Source: Hydractinia symbiolongicarpus | Taxonomy: Eukaryota > Cnidaria > Hydrozoa > Anthoathecata > Hydractiniidae | Reading direction: 5' to 3' | NCBI RefSeq assembly: GCF_029227915.1 | Contig: NC_079876.1 | Span: forward strand, 17,112,001-17,176,000 | DNA: 64,000 nt | Translations under genes and position numbers: made by a program | Shown here: positions 26,287 through 35,806 of the stretch, one piece after another | How positions within the stretch are numbered: position 1 is the stretch's first letter | Layout of the letters: every line of letters starts with the position of its first letter | Notes under the pieces: model-generated | What the model was told of the DNA's origin: nothing | The model's database searches: none | The model's input: the letters and a program-made list of their open reading frames with translations, nothing else

Positions 26287-26790
26287 ATAGATATAAGGTG
26301 TTGTCGCGTATGTAAACAACTATTACCCCCGCACAAGATTAAAATTAGGGGCAATACTTTAACGAAAAGTTGCATGATTTGCCTGGCCAGGGCTAAGGAG
26401 ACGCGGGCTGTAGCAAATAGAGATATCGAAGACGTTGAACACGAGTTGGATCCCATTGCTATTGATGCGGAAATTCGAGGTGTTCAACAAAATGAGAATT
26501 ACTTTATCCTGTACGACCTACTCACATACAACATTATACCTCAATATATCGAACTTATTGGGGATAGTTCCGAGAAGGCAAGGCTCGTTGAAAGGTATCG
26601 CAATGCACTGCGGTGTTTGCAGGGTAAATTAATATATACTCCACCACCCCTCGAATATCAGGCTCGAGGGACCAAGCTCTGCCCTACCTGCCAGGGGTCC
26701 TTGGAAAACAAGCATGGAGGTGTGTTGTTTTGTTCAACATGTGCCGCGCTATACCCCAAAATTCACGATCGAAAGTGGTCGAATTATTGA
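26287..26790 (+). CDS. zinc-binding viral protein with two Cys clusters (start codon lost or upstream)
   Basis: The open frame runs from 26287. The N-terminal cluster CCRVC (about 26300) and CMICLARAKE (about 26375) form one four-Cys site; the C-terminal CPTCQGSL...FCSTCA (about 26680-26740) forms a second. Between them is a helical region (YDLLTYNIIPQYIEL). Such proteins in large DNA viruses are often late transcription factors, and a VLTF3-like role is possible but unproven. No ATG precedes the first cluster, so either the start is mutated or the internal ATG at 26374 would drop half of the first site. Confidence 0.5.
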   Translation: MDIRCCRVCKQLLPPHKIKIRGNTLTKSCMICLARAKETRAVANRDIEDVEHELDPIAIDAEIRGVQQNENYFILYDLLTYNIIPQYIELIGDSSEKARLVERYRNALRCLQGKLIYTPPPLEYQARGTKLCPTCQGSLENKHGGVLFCSTCAALYPKIHDRKWSNY

Positions 26791-26796
26791 AATAAA

Positions 26797-27167
26797 ATGC
26801 TGGATGTCGTAAGAGATCCACACACGGCAATTGTCACAGGTTCTACAGGCTGTGGTAAGACACAACGCGTCCTGGACCTGTTGAAAAATGAGTACGGGTA
26901 GCACTTCCAGAATATTGTCATTTTATGCTCAACTATACGGTGGAATGCCACCTACTTGGAGAGGGCATCGCTATGGAAGGACCCTATGTATTTCTGATAG
27001 ACCCGGGAAATGAGCTGTTTGAACGGATAGCGAAATTACCCTCATTGCTGGCAGGGGAGGAGACCTTGTTTGTGATTGATGACGTCATAGCCGATGACGG
27101 CCTCGATAAACGTCGACAATCACTACTTGAATTGGCTATTTCGGGTAGACACAGAAAGCACAGTTGA
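26797..27167 (+). pseudogene. A32/FtsK-HerA-type genome-packaging ATPase, truncated
   Basis: ATG follows AATAAA directly. The Walker A loop GSTGCGKTQ lies at about residues 15-23 and Walker B TLFVIDDV in the later block (about 27065-27090), followed by LLELAISGRH, which fits the packaging ATPase family of Polintons, adintoviruses and larger DNA viruses. The frame is broken by TAG at 26899-26901 and a further shift before 26925. After SGRHRKH the sequence runs directly into BRO-like sequence, so the C-terminal sensor part of the ATPase has been deleted. Confidence 0.8.
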
Positions 27168-27815
27168 CAAGCAAGATCAACCTCTGTTTAAAAGGGCAGA
27201 TCTTGGACGCTTTCTGGGTATTGCTAATATCAAGTCTAATTTTCAATATTTGACCAAGGAAACCAAAACAAGGCAGGAAATTGTGGGGTTGAAGGGGCCA
27301 TCGAAATTACCGTAAATTCAAGAAGGCCTAGGGCTGTAGCTTTGACAAAATGGTTGGCCGGAAAAGGTATGGAGAGATTACAGGAAGAGATTGCTACAGC
27401 AATCGAAGAAAGGGATATTTCCATCGCTACGCCCGAGGATGATCTTGATGTCCTTAAGCAAGACAACTCGGAACTACGGCAGAGACCTGTACCACGTCGT
27501 CATCAATATGATACCGTGCTATGTGTGGTTGATAAAAACGATCCCCATGAGCATGGAAAAAAAGGCATACATGTGCATTATATGATACGTTGCCAACGCA
27601 GGCAGCTCAGCACGAGAACAAACACGTTAAAGGCAATGTATGCCAGCATGACTGTGAGGAAACCGGAATGTGACGACCCGAATGCCGTACATGCTTGGTC
27701 TCGATTCAGAGACGATTGTCTTGGTATTGAGAATTGCTACCTCAACCATTTCGCGTTGCCTGACGATGATACGCGGGAGCTATTCGAAGGGATATTTGAT
27801 ATTGATATGTCGTAA
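27161..27815 (+). pseudogene. BRO-N/MSV199-like protein, N-terminally truncated and frameshifted
   Basis: The first part (27161-27313) reads DKQDQPLFKRADLGRFLGI, the pattern of a BRO-N/KilA-related DNA-binding domain. After a frameshift near 27290 the rest (27342-27815) has a helical stretch, then GIHVHYMIRCQRRQL and DPNAVHAWSRFRDDC, similar in spirit to the C-terminal parts of viral BRO/MSV199 proteins. These proteins are common in insect and large DNA viruses; their exact role is unclear. The true N-terminus was lost at the ATPase junction. A perfect stem-loop follows at 27828-27859. Confidence 0.6.
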
Positions 27816-27827
27816 GCAGGCGCTTAA

Positions 27828-27859
27828 AATTTTCACTACACTTGTTGGTAGTGAAAATT
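27828..27859 (+). terminator. perfect 12-bp stem-loop after the BRO-like gene
   Basis: AATTTTCACTAC pairs with GTAGTGAAAATT across an 8-nt loop, 12 bases past the stop at 27815. It matches the pattern of other hairpins in this insert and is a candidate 3'-end signal. Confidence 0.6.
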
Positions 27860-27980
27860 ATATGCAAAAGTGAGGCACCTCCCATGCCCACCCCCCCTCC
27901 CGGTAAGTCGAAAGAAGCCTCATTTAGTGGGTGGTTCCCAACCAATCATATGGAATATACCTTTTGACCCTTTCAGCTGT

Positions 27981-28621
27981 ATGTTAAAAGGTACTGAAAT
28001 ATCAAAAAAGATGGAAGCCTATCTACAAAGGAATCAATTTACAATCAACTACAATATTCAGGTACCTGTGCTACATTGCTGTATCAAGGCAAGGTTAGTG
28101 ACCGGATATTGATTTACTTGCCTAGAAAATTTTAGGTATCGAGGTGGAGTGTACTACGAAGGTTTTGAATACCCCACGGACGATGATCTTTTATACAGGG
28201 TAGCATCAGGCAAAAAAGCATCATCCTCGAGATCGATGATGATTTCGAGGATGATATTGAACGTCTAGGACTCTATATCGTTGCCGCTAAAGAGAACAAC
28301 TATGGGACACTCTGCTGCCAGGTCATTAAGGATAGGGATTTGAAGCTATCGGATTTGGCTGATATAGAAACAATAAGCAAAATACTCAACTTTCCGATAG
28401 CAGATAGACGTCTAGTCGATATTGATTTGGAGAATGAGCTTAATGTCATCAAAGGTATCGTCTATGGATACCCGTTCTACACCCAACATCCCAAGGACTA
28501 TGTAAGGGATCCAAATGAAGAGGATGACGGGGATGATGCTTTAGATGAAATAGATTTGCATGAAGTAGACGAACTCGCGAAGGCATTTTACCATTCCTTG
28601 ATAACATCTGCAGGGACCTGA
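27981..28621 (+). pseudogene. unknown viral protein, frameshifted, acidic C-terminus
   Basis: Blocks start MLKGTEISKKMEAYLQ (27981) and go on as YRGGVYYEGFEYPTDDDLL (about 28140) and DDIERLGLYIVAAKENNYG through to an acidic end (EEDDGDDALDEIDLHEVDE). At least two frame changes separate them. No family was recognised. Its 3' end overlaps the convergent integrase by about 34 bp. Confidence 0.45.
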
Positions 28622-29208
28622 ATATCTTCTGGTACCTGCATGAGTTCTTCTGACACGAAGCTACGATCAGGACCGTCTTTTAGGTAGTATAATATACGAC
28701 TACCCGTCACAATACGATCCAACCTGTAAGTATCAGTGTCAGTGTGGCGTCAGTGGCGCGTCTTTCAGAGTCACCATGCTCCTCTCCGGGTTGTAGGAGG
28801 TACAAGTACAGCCCATCCTCGGGCAGGGTGTTCTCTTCGGGATATTGCTGACCTTTTGCAAGCGGTACCTCCTCAAGCCTGACGGCCTTGTTAGGTTTCA
28901 TCTCAATCAACGCCTGTCAGGATATATTTGTACGTATTACCATATACCCTGTTGTGTTGTATATAAAGCAGGTCGAACTGATGCATTTCGTTGGGCGTTG
29001 TAATGGTGAAATGGGGTTAGTCAATACGTTTTGGGCCTCGAATGTGTCGTAGCCACAAGAGTTGCCTACTCAGCCAATGAATTACCTTCTTTTTGGAGAG
29101 AGAGAGTTTGATAGCCCTTTGCCCGATCTACAGATGTTCCAGTGTATAGTAGATATCGCTCAGCTTTTCCGCCTCCTCCTTGGTAACAATGTGTGATGCT
29201 TTTGACAT
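28588..29208 (-). pseudogene. retroviral-type (rve) integrase with the catalytic centre deleted
   Basis: On the minus strand, an N-terminal part (29208-29040) is followed by a block with PNEMHQFDLLYIQHNRV and YKYILTGVD (about 29000-28925), which fits the first catalytic Asp region of Polinton/adintovirus integrases. The next readable sequence (28910-28588) is C-terminal: DGLYLYLLQPGE, then DRIVTG...LYYLKDGPDRSFVSEEL. The second Asp and the Glu of the DDE triad are absent, so the middle has been lost at about 28920. A stop interrupts the N-terminal part (about 29137) and a frameshift lies near 28735. Integration role is inferred from the family. Confidence 0.75.
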
Positions 29209-29253
29209 TAATATATGACATTAATATGTTAAATATATATGTCAAAAACATTC

Positions 29254-29652
29254 CTATAAGTATTTGTAGGCTACAAAGCCTAGTGAAGATAAGGCGCAAA
29301 GGTCAAACGTGAGTTCCCCATCCTGTTGCTGCTTCGAGGGTGTGTAGAAATCCTTCAACTGAGGAGCTTTTCTTTCCGATGCAATGAAGTATTGGTACAT
29401 GCTATCGTCCAATTTCCTTAGGCTTTTTCCTGCTTTGAACTGCATCTCTCTTTGCTTCGCAAAAAAATCAAGCTTGGCTTGCGTATCCCTGATCCACTGG
29501 GCCTGGGCTGCATTAAACTTTTTAATGGCCTCGTCATGACGTCTGCGCTCATCTTCCCCGTGTCCCGAAAGTTTGCTAAATAGATAATTTGATCCACTGA
29601 ACGCCAATGCGTTGATTACAGCACCCGCAACCAGTACAACTATTGTCGCCAT
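29254..29652 (-). CDS. small membrane-anchored viral protein (132 aa), intact
   Basis: ATG 29652 follows AATAAA with no gap, and four bases separate it from the stop of the nuclease gene upstream. The N-terminal helix (IVVLVAGAVINALAFSGSNY) is a likely membrane anchor. A charged helical region (DERRRHDEAIKKFNAAQAQW, FFAKQREMQFKAG) follows, and the end GFVAYKYL is hydrophobic. I recall similar uncharacterised proteins beside capsid genes in cnidarian elements, but know no function. It is one of the few unbroken genes here. Confidence 0.7.
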   Translation of the reverse strand: MATIVVLVAGAVINALAFSGSNYLFSKLSGHGEDERRRHDEAIKKFNAAQAQWIRDTQAKLDFFAKQREMQFKAGKSLRKLDDSMYQYFIASERKAPQLKDFYTPSKQQQDGELTFDLCALSSLGFVAYKYL

Positions 29653-29656
29653 TTTA

Positions 29657-30144
29657 TTATGAGATGAAAAGATTGCGTTTTGACATGTTCTCACTTGCCC
29701 ACATGGGCTGCGTATTGGTATAGTGAAGTCTCTTCACTAGCTCATAAGGCGATGGGGCATCCCCATTTTCCTTATATTTAATTGGCACCTTGTGATCAAT
29801 GTGCCGCTCTCCATGGTTGTCCCATGTCATACTCTCAGACTACAGATCTCCTTGTTTCCCCGTAGGGCATCGCGTGCACGACATCGTACAACGGAAGCGA
29901 GATGGCCATCGGGATCGCATATAGGGCAACGCAGTCTCCTTTTTTTATGGTCGCAGATGCTTCCACCCCCGCAGTCTTTGTACGTTGATCTTCGCCTACC
30001 ATGCTCCCTACAGATACCACCACCCTTACAGTCCTTACAGTGGGATCTTACCCTTTCATGGGGGCTCCTTTGACGCCTTGTTATCCTGAAATTTTCTAAA
30101 GATAAAAAGTGTTTGCATTTTGAGCATCTCTTGGTTCCCTCCAT
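29657..30144 (-). pseudogene. HNH-type nuclease with zinc-repeat N-terminus, frameshifted
   Basis: The N-terminal part (30144-29827) has a CSKC...CKDC site, then two CxH-x6-C-x2-C-like units (ICREHGRRRSTYKDCGGG, ICDHKKRRLRCPIC) and DPDGHLASVVRCRARDAL. After a frameshift near 29830 it goes on with GERHIDHKVPIKYKENG and LHYTNTQPMWASENMSKRN. The HIDH and ASENMSKRN words are typical of one HNH endonuclease group. The role could be homing or virus-genome processing. The frameshift breaks the core, so it is inactive. Confidence 0.7.
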
Positions 30145-30147
30145 ATT

Positions 30148-30181
30148 AATTTGTGTTTGACCTTGGAGGCAAACACAAATT
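30148..30181 (-). terminator. perfect 12-bp stem-loop between the zinc-repeat and nuclease genes
   Basis: AATTTGTGTTTG pairs with CAAACACAAATT over a 10-nt loop. It lies 49 bases beyond the last stop of the zinc-repeat gene (30230) and just before the nuclease start (30144). Confidence 0.6.
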
Positions 30182-30229
30182 GTGGTCTATATACCGTGCG
30201 CCCGCAACAACAACAACGATCGTTGTCAT

Positions 30230-30928
30230 TTATTGTTTACTCTTCTTGCAGTCTTTGAATCAATACCTTATCCTTTCATGAGGGCATATTTGACTTCCCG
30301 CGCACTCTTTACAGATGGATCTTCTCCTTTCATGCCGGCATATTTCACTTCCCCCGCACTCTTTACAGGTAGATTTCACCCTTTAATGAGGTCGAATGCT
30401 TCCACCCCTGCAGTCTTTACACTTGGATCTTATCCTTTCATGTTTACATATTTGACTTCCCTTACACTCCTTACACTTGGATCTCTGTTTTTGATGGGGA
30501 CAAATCTGACTGCCCTTGCAGTCTTTCCATTTAGCACTATCCCTTTGATGGGGGCACTTGTTTTTGGCACCCTTACATTCTTTACAGGTTGATCTCACCC
30601 TTTGATGAAGGCAAATGCTTCCACCTCTGCAGTCTTTACACCTGAATCTTATCCTTTCATGTTTACATAATTGACTTCCCTTACACTTCTTACGTTGGGA
30701 TCTCTGTCTTTGATGGGGACAAATCTGACTGCCCTTGCAGTCTTTACAATAGGCCCTATACCTTTGATGGGGGCATATTTGACTACCGCCACACTCCTTA
30801 CATTGGGATCTCGGTTGTCCATGGGGAAGAATCTGAATGCCCCTGCAGTCTTTACAATAGGCCCTATTCTTTTGATGGGGGCATTTGTTTTTGGCACGAC
30901 GCTGTTTTGCCTTATAGACGTAAGCCAT
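30230..30928 (-). pseudogene. tandem 18-residue zinc-knuckle repeat protein, C-terminal stops
   Basis: About twelve tandem 18-residue (54-bp) units follow the pattern C-x-H-x6-C-x2-C-(K/R)-G-(S/G), e.g. ICPHQRYRAYCKDCKGSQ. Some units have lost a Cys (ILPHGQPRSQ, SAKWKDC). In-frame stops fall at about 30382 (TAA inside a unit) and about 30253 (TGA). Cys/His spacing suggests one zinc per unit. Such repeats occur in large DNA viruses and algae, and in the nuclease just downstream, hinting at shared nucleic-acid binding. Function unknown. Confidence 0.7.
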
Positions 30929-30981
30929 GAAATCTCCGATTCCGTCTGCTTTCTTTGTAATATGTAGGGTAATCCCATCAC

Positions 30982-32084
30982 TTAGACGTTGTAGAGGCCT
31001 CCACTACCATGTAGGGTATGATCGGGAGACGCCCGAAAGTCTACAAACAGGGCATACCTTTCATTGAAAAATTGTCCAATCGTGACGTTCGAGTCGTAAC
31101 TACCAAGGAGGTTCACAATCTGTTCGAGATGGTCCTTGGGTAACATGGCATGAGAGTACAACTCATTAGGCTCTCCCTCGACAGTGACGCTAATCTTCTC
31201 AATCTTGGGGTTATAGAACACCTCGTTAACGCCGGCGTAAGGCTTCACCTTCTCAGGGTCTATGAGGAGTAGCAATATGTGTCTGCCTTTTTCATAGTAA
31301 TAACTTTGCTACGGAGTATTCTTTCGTATGGCAGGGCCAATCTTGCATACCTCAACGTCATGGTGCTCGCGAGACCTTCGTGACTAAGCTTGTCAAATTC
31401 CAGCCTAATGTTGTTTATCCTATAGGTGGCATCAGCCGCCTTGGTTGCCGTGGACCCCGAGGCTGCTGTCCTTGCATCTTTGATGACGTCACTATAAGCT
31501 GCAAAATGTATTACGAATTGGAGGCGGTCATATAAACCCGCTGCATAAAAGGGTAAATCCCTCGTTAGTTCAAACATTTTTCCTAATGGAATGCAGAAAG
31601 TGTTGCCATATGCCGCAACAATCGCCTCTTCCTCATCGGTACCTATGTGATTGTTGGCACTGACCTGTAAGGCCCTGAAGGTTCCGTCGCTGGGATTGAT
31701 GCCTTCAAGAATAAGGTTGTTGTCCCTATCAAATTCTGGCAGCCAGAGGTCCCTATAGACCGCTAGGATATTAAAATCCGATATATTCTGAATTTCGTTA
31801 CAATTCAAGGTGATACGTAGGTTCTTCACCAGGCTTTTGCCAATGTTACTAACAATGGTACGTTTTGTATTGGTCCCCGTCAGCGTCAGGTCAAATAAGA
31901 GTTTGATGGACCCTGGAAAAATGACATTATTCCCGGACATATTGGTCATATCCACATGCAAATCCTCGTTCTGGTTGATGGTTGAAGGTATATGGCCTAT
32001 CTGAACCCTTTATTTTCGGCCCTTGATACCAAAGAGTTGCTTCATCTCTGCATATGGGTCTAGCGTCGTTCCAAATGCACTCAT
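30982..32084 (-). pseudogene. double-jelly-roll major capsid protein, broken
   Basis: Capsid shell protein of the insert. ATG 32084 is preceded by TATAATAAAG. After a short N-terminus (LDPYAEMKQLFG) an in-frame TAA lies near 32013; the same frame then runs unbroken through MSGNNVIFPGSIKLLFDL, GTNTKRTIVSNIG, AVYRDLWLPEFDRDN and LYDRLQFVIHF to about 31260. There a frameshift leads to the last block (31275-30982) with VFYNPKIEKISVTVEGEPN and MLPKD. This fits the capsid proteins of cnidarian Maverick-like elements that I recall. Length, about 360 residues, is somewhat short for the family, so the end may be truncated. Confidence 0.75.
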
Positions 32085-32117
32085 CTTTATTATATACAGC
32101 GAAATCTTTAAATAAAG
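32085..32117. promoter_or_regulatory. 33-bp divergent promoter gap between capsid and coiled-coil genes
   Basis: The two start codons face away from each other with only 33 bp between. Read outward, each is preceded by AATAAAG directly before ATG (TATATAATAAAG on the minus strand, TTTAAATAAAG on the plus). As no gene ends here, the motif cannot be a leftover polyadenylation signal and is best read as a viral promoter element. Confidence 0.55.
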
Positions 32118-33364
32118 ATGCCGACTAATCCAGTATTTGTACCTAACATTGATATTGATGATGACGAGAAGGATGGGGGCCATCCAGATAAACCCGATGA
32201 TACTACGCTAAAATTCTCCGGAACGCCAAAACTTCCCGGAACATCGGGGCCTTCAACAGAACAGCAACAGGGGGATCTTTCGGGGCAAAGGCAAAAGCTA
32301 CTAAAATCAAAGATCGATGGCCTTTACGATCGTCTTACGGAAAAATTGGGGTTACAGCCTAATGCGAGAATGTATGATGCGGTAAGGGAGGATAAGGGGA
32401 ATCAACTAATTGTTAAGGAGATAGTGAAGGGTAAGAAAACGTTCAAAGAAATAGTGCTTACGAATCAAGATGGTAGCCTAAAAACCGTTGGTTTAATACA
32501 AACCTTGCTATGTGGTAATCGCCTGCAAGCCCAGTGATTTGTCAACTATGTTACACCCAACAAAGGTGGTAAATTTAGGGCCCAAAACCTATTGAAAAGG
32601 TATAATAAAATAGAGGAGGAGGCCGAACATATTGAGTTGGAATCGTTGGAGGAGATCGCTGAATTTGTAGATGCCACGGAGAGCCTTATACAGGACACTT
32701 CGTTAGTCGGGCCCGATGAAGGTGGCATCACCCCACGTGAAAGAAGGGGACTTGACCTCGAATTTCAGACATTAAGGGGTAATTTGAAATGTCTGAAAAA
32801 CAAGATGATCCTATACGACGGCGACATTAACAAGGCAGAGGGTAGGGTGAAAGAACTTGAGAAGCAGAAGGTTGGGGCGGACGAAGGACAACAGGCTAAC
32901 CTTGAGAAGGAGATAGAAAAGGAGAAGAAAGAGATTAAGGATCTGAACGACAAAAAGAAGGCCATAGGGGAAGCGCATGGTATACTATCCACCGACATAT
33001 GCCCCCAGCTGAGGCACATTAAGGACACGCTCAGGGAACAGGGAATAACCATTGCGAGTGTCGTCTCTGCTATTGCTTTACTGACAGCACCATTGTACTC
33101 TCTGTAACAGGGGGAAGCGCCAGGGGTGCTGTAGGAGGAGGTGCAGCGGGTGGTGAAAAAATGTTCGTACAAAAGCAGCTGGAAAGGCTCGGAAATTTTC
33201 TCAAATACCTAGCAGGCAAGGCAGGTGTTGCGTTACCCGTGATCATCGGTACGGTAGTCTCGTTCTTCCTGAGGGTAGCGTTAACCATCGTGAAATATGC
33301 GGTAAAACATCTGTACATGGCCATCGCGGGAGCTGCCGGGCTTGTCGTGCTAGACGTGAAATAG
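32118..33364 (+). pseudogene. coiled-coil protein with C-terminal membrane domain (likely virion protein)
   Basis: Starts with an acidic, Pro-rich segment (32118), followed by YDRLTEKLGLQPNARMYDAV. An in-frame TGA at 32535-32537 interrupts it. The same frame resumes with a long coiled coil (EKEIEKEKKEIKDLNDKKKA) up to 33107, ending in GITIASVVSAIALLTAPLY. A frameshift leads to a hydrophobic, glycine/alanine-rich C-terminus (33161-33364; KAGVALPVIIGTVVSFFL). Placed next to capsid genes, it may be a membrane-associated structural protein; no family name is known to me. Confidence 0.6.
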
Positions 33365-33374
33365 GCTTATTTCA
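33357..33374. terminator. short 7-bp hairpin at convergent gene ends
   Basis: TGAAATA-GGCT-TATTTCA spans the plus-strand stop TAG (33362-33364) and the minus-strand stop (33369-33367). It is weaker than the other hairpins and may be chance. Confidence 0.35.
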
Positions 33375-33638
33375 ACCATATATAGGCCAGGATGATACCT
33401 ACTCCTATGGTGATTATTGAGGCCTTGGTATCCTCATGTTGGTTTTGTGGGGGTTGTTTGGGTATATGGGGCGTGACATGTACCTGTATATCGGGGGTAT
33501 GTATGGGAGGTTTAATAGGTGCTGTATGCCCAAGGGGTGATTTGGAAGATGCCAAATACCTGGTAGCAAGCTAGGGGGTGTGAGTGGTATGGTATGTACA
33601 GGAGGCGTGGCATGCCGCACAATAGGCTTGTTATTCAA
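33367..33638 (-). pseudogene. proline-rich tail-anchored viral protein, frameshifted
   Basis: The N-terminal part (from about 33638) reads VRHATPPVHTIPLTPP; after a frameshift near 33575 comes KSPLGHTAPIKPPIHTPDIQ. It closes with a hydrophobic helix (IITIGVGIILAYIW) before the stop at 33367. No ATG was found at the apparent start (TTG is used by the frame), so the true start is uncertain. Confidence 0.45.
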
Positions 33639-33674
33639 GTCAAGTCGGATGCAAATGCAATCAAAATATTGTTG

Positions 33675-34502
33675 TTATACCCTACGATTTTGCCTATGCA
33701 GGTTCATATCGGATGGTAGCATGTACATGTGGTGCATTACGGCAACGTTCACTGGAGTACGGGCATACTGCAGTACCTTCTGGAATTCAGTGATGTCATG
33801 GCTTACATTTTCTTGCCTTTGGACCATAGCCTCGACCTTCTGTAGTAAAATTTGCCTTGCTGTATAGTTGTCCGCACCGGTCCCTAGAAGAGATGCTTTG
33901 GCACCTGCCTGAGACCCCAGCAACAAGATCACGTAGACGCGAATGCTCTTGCTTAGCTTGGTCAGGCCCTCCGACGTTAGGCCTTGGCTTGTTGGCATAA
34001 TGAATTTGGCCCAGTCCTCATCAACTTGGGGCCACCATCTGCCATCTGTCAACAACGACATGACTGCCTTGAATTTATACATGGCATTAGCATCTGCACC
34101 ATACTCGCGGCATACCTGTGCATACCCGGAGCTCGAGTATGGGTTTTTATACTGTGAGAAGCCATCATCATAGTACATGGTACTTTCATTCTTGCCAGAA
34201 TACGACGCATGTGGTAATAGACGTGGAATTTAAAAATAGAGTTTATAAGGGGTACCGAACCCGTCTTGCGCTTGGCACAGATGCCTAATGCGATAGTTGC
34301 GCAATGGATAGCAAAATTGACCTGCATATTCCAGTAATCCAACGCTTGTCCTTTCCACCCCACACTAACAGGGTTATTGAGATAGGTCGTTGGGACCTTT
34401 ATCGCGTACTTCGTGAACTCTGGGAATACCACAAAAATATGGGACTCCATACTCACGTAGAGGTCCTGGTGCTCCAAATTTGTAACACCAAGTTTCCATT
34501 CT
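33675..34502 (-). pseudogene. uncharacterised conserved viral protein, frameshifted
   Basis: Two blocks appear to form one gene: VNPVSV-like NNPVSVGWKGQALDYWNMQV (about 34380-34320) with FKFHVYYHMRRILARMKV, and then after a frameshift near 34180 SQYKNPYSSSGYAQVCREYG, GSQAGAKASLLGTGADNYTA and MHHMYMLPSDMNL (stop at 33675). I recall equivalents in cnidarian elements of this class, always beside capsid genes, but with no assigned function. A possible start is the ATG at 34502. Confidence 0.55.
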
Positions 34503-34571
34503 CCCCTATTACTTTTGTACTTTGCCGAGTGGTTGTATTAGTATATATTCATCTTTGTTTTAAAACAAGGG

Positions 34572-35237
34572 ATGAAACAACTGTACATCACTGGAATCGA
34601 AAAGCCTACTATATTCGAGGACTACCTGGGACAGGACACTCGCATTGCTCTGAAAGCCATCAGCATTCGACCGGGTTGGTTGAATTTGTATAGCAATACG
34701 GAGTTTACCATATATAAGGTGGGGCCTAACAGGAGAGTGACTCGGATCGAGATCATCAGCGGTTTATACAGGATAGAAGATATTGCGACTATTGTGAATA
34801 GCCAGGCAGAGGGTAAGATTAGGTTGTTCGTTTTGAAAAGTGGCTACTGCAGGCTCCGTGTCAGCGATGGGTACTTGGTGATGATGAATCGACAATTACA
34901 AGAGCTCCTAGGTCTACCCTACGACCCTAGTAAGAAGTATTATATGAAGGCCGACTATGATGGCTACTATATGACAGATATTTACCAAAAATTAAGACTA
35001 GTTTGTCCCCAGTTGGATGAGGACGATTGCCTCTTTGATGGCAAAAAGTCTAAGGAAGGAGTCTAAGACCAAGGAGTTAAACGCTTAGGGGATATGTTAA
35101 CCTGGACCTTTGACAGTCCTGTATACCTTCCACTGAAGGGGTCCACCGACCGTCTGGAGTTCATGCTAACGGACATCTATCACCATGAAAAAAACGTGAC
35201 GTTCACCGGCCTTACGATGTGCATTCTCATAGAATAA
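34572..35237 (+). pseudogene. penton-like minor capsid protein (single jelly-roll), one in-frame stop
   Basis: Begins MKQLYITGIEKPTIF and carries ISGLYRIEDIATIV, LQELLGLPYDPSKKYY and YQKLRLVCPQLDED, followed past an in-frame TAA (35064-35066) by DSPVYLPLKGSTDRLEFML and VTFTGLTMCILIE. The order of an YRIEDI segment, a LLG turn, an IRLVC strand and a closing YLPL...G strand pair resembles the penton/minor capsid proteins of Polinton-type viruses. Total frame 221 codons. Apart from the one stop the frame is intact. Confidence 0.55.
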
Positions 35238-35242
35238 TAAAG
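35231..35242 (+). promoter_or_regulatory. AATAAAG motif before ATG 35243
   Basis: GAATAATAAAG stands directly before the start codon and overlaps the stop of the penton-like gene, one of eleven such start contexts in the insert. Confidence 0.45.
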
Positions 35243-35726
35243 ATGTTTGATATAAGCAAACTTTACCCAAGTTTGTCTAGTGCGCATGCGCAGGGCTCTG
35301 ATCAGGATGAGGGGCAGGTATTTAGGCTTAAAAAATTGAGGAAGTTGAACAATATCTCCGGGGTGAAATAAAGGAGCGTAATAGACTGGCAAAGAGACTG
35401 AAGGTGCACAATGGATGGGTATGCCTCGTTATTACTTCAGGGCTTGGGATTGGGGCTATGGTGTCAGGCTTGGGGGTCCCATTGACCTGTGCAATTGGAG
35501 GACTCGCGATTGCTGCCGGAATAGGGCAAACCGGGGATAAGGCTGCTTGCGGAGGCGAAATTAAACTCCATCGTTAAAGGAACAGATGAGGCAGCGCTTC
35601 AATAGGATCGTGAACAGTATCAATGAACAAGAGCGTCAACAGCTGGTTGCCAAGGGCCGGGAAGAAGGTAGGCAAGACATTTTAAAAAAAAAACTTCAAT
35701 CTGTGCAATATGCAAGCACTATGTAG
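35243..35726 (+). pseudogene. hydrophobic viral protein, frameshifted
   Basis: Blocks read MFDISKLYPSLSSAHAQG...FRLKKL (35243-35365), then in another frame QYLRGEIKERNRLAKRLKV followed by a Gly-rich membrane region (GLGIGAMVSGLGVPLTCAI), and finally FNRIVNSINEQERQQL up to the stop at 35724-35726. At least two indels. The central hydrophobic hairpin suggests a membrane protein; function unknown. Confidence 0.5.
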
Positions 35727-35764
35727 AGTCTCCACCTGAATATAAGCCTTAATTTTATATATAT

Positions 35765-35801
35765 ATATATTTTATAGGCCCAAAAGGCCTATAAAATATA
35801 T
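35765..35801. terminator. perfect 16-bp stem-loop between convergent viral genes
   Basis: ATATATTTTATAGGCC pairs with GGCCTATAAAATATAT around a 5-nt loop (CAAAA). It lies between the plus-strand gene ending at 35726 and the minus-strand gene ending at 35807, so it could serve both as a 3'-end signal. Confidence 0.65.
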
Positions 35802-35806
35802 GGTTT

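Noticed and set aside
30182-30967. Plus-strand frames rich in Thr/Leu repeats (30182-30592, 30671-30967)
   Set aside because: Antisense shadows of the minus-strand zinc-repeat gene; periodicity comes from that gene's 54-bp units.
33392-33867. Plus-strand Cys-rich frames (33392-33574, 33580-33867)
   Set aside because: Antisense to the two minus-strand viral genes, which have the better protein patterns and hydrophobic tail.
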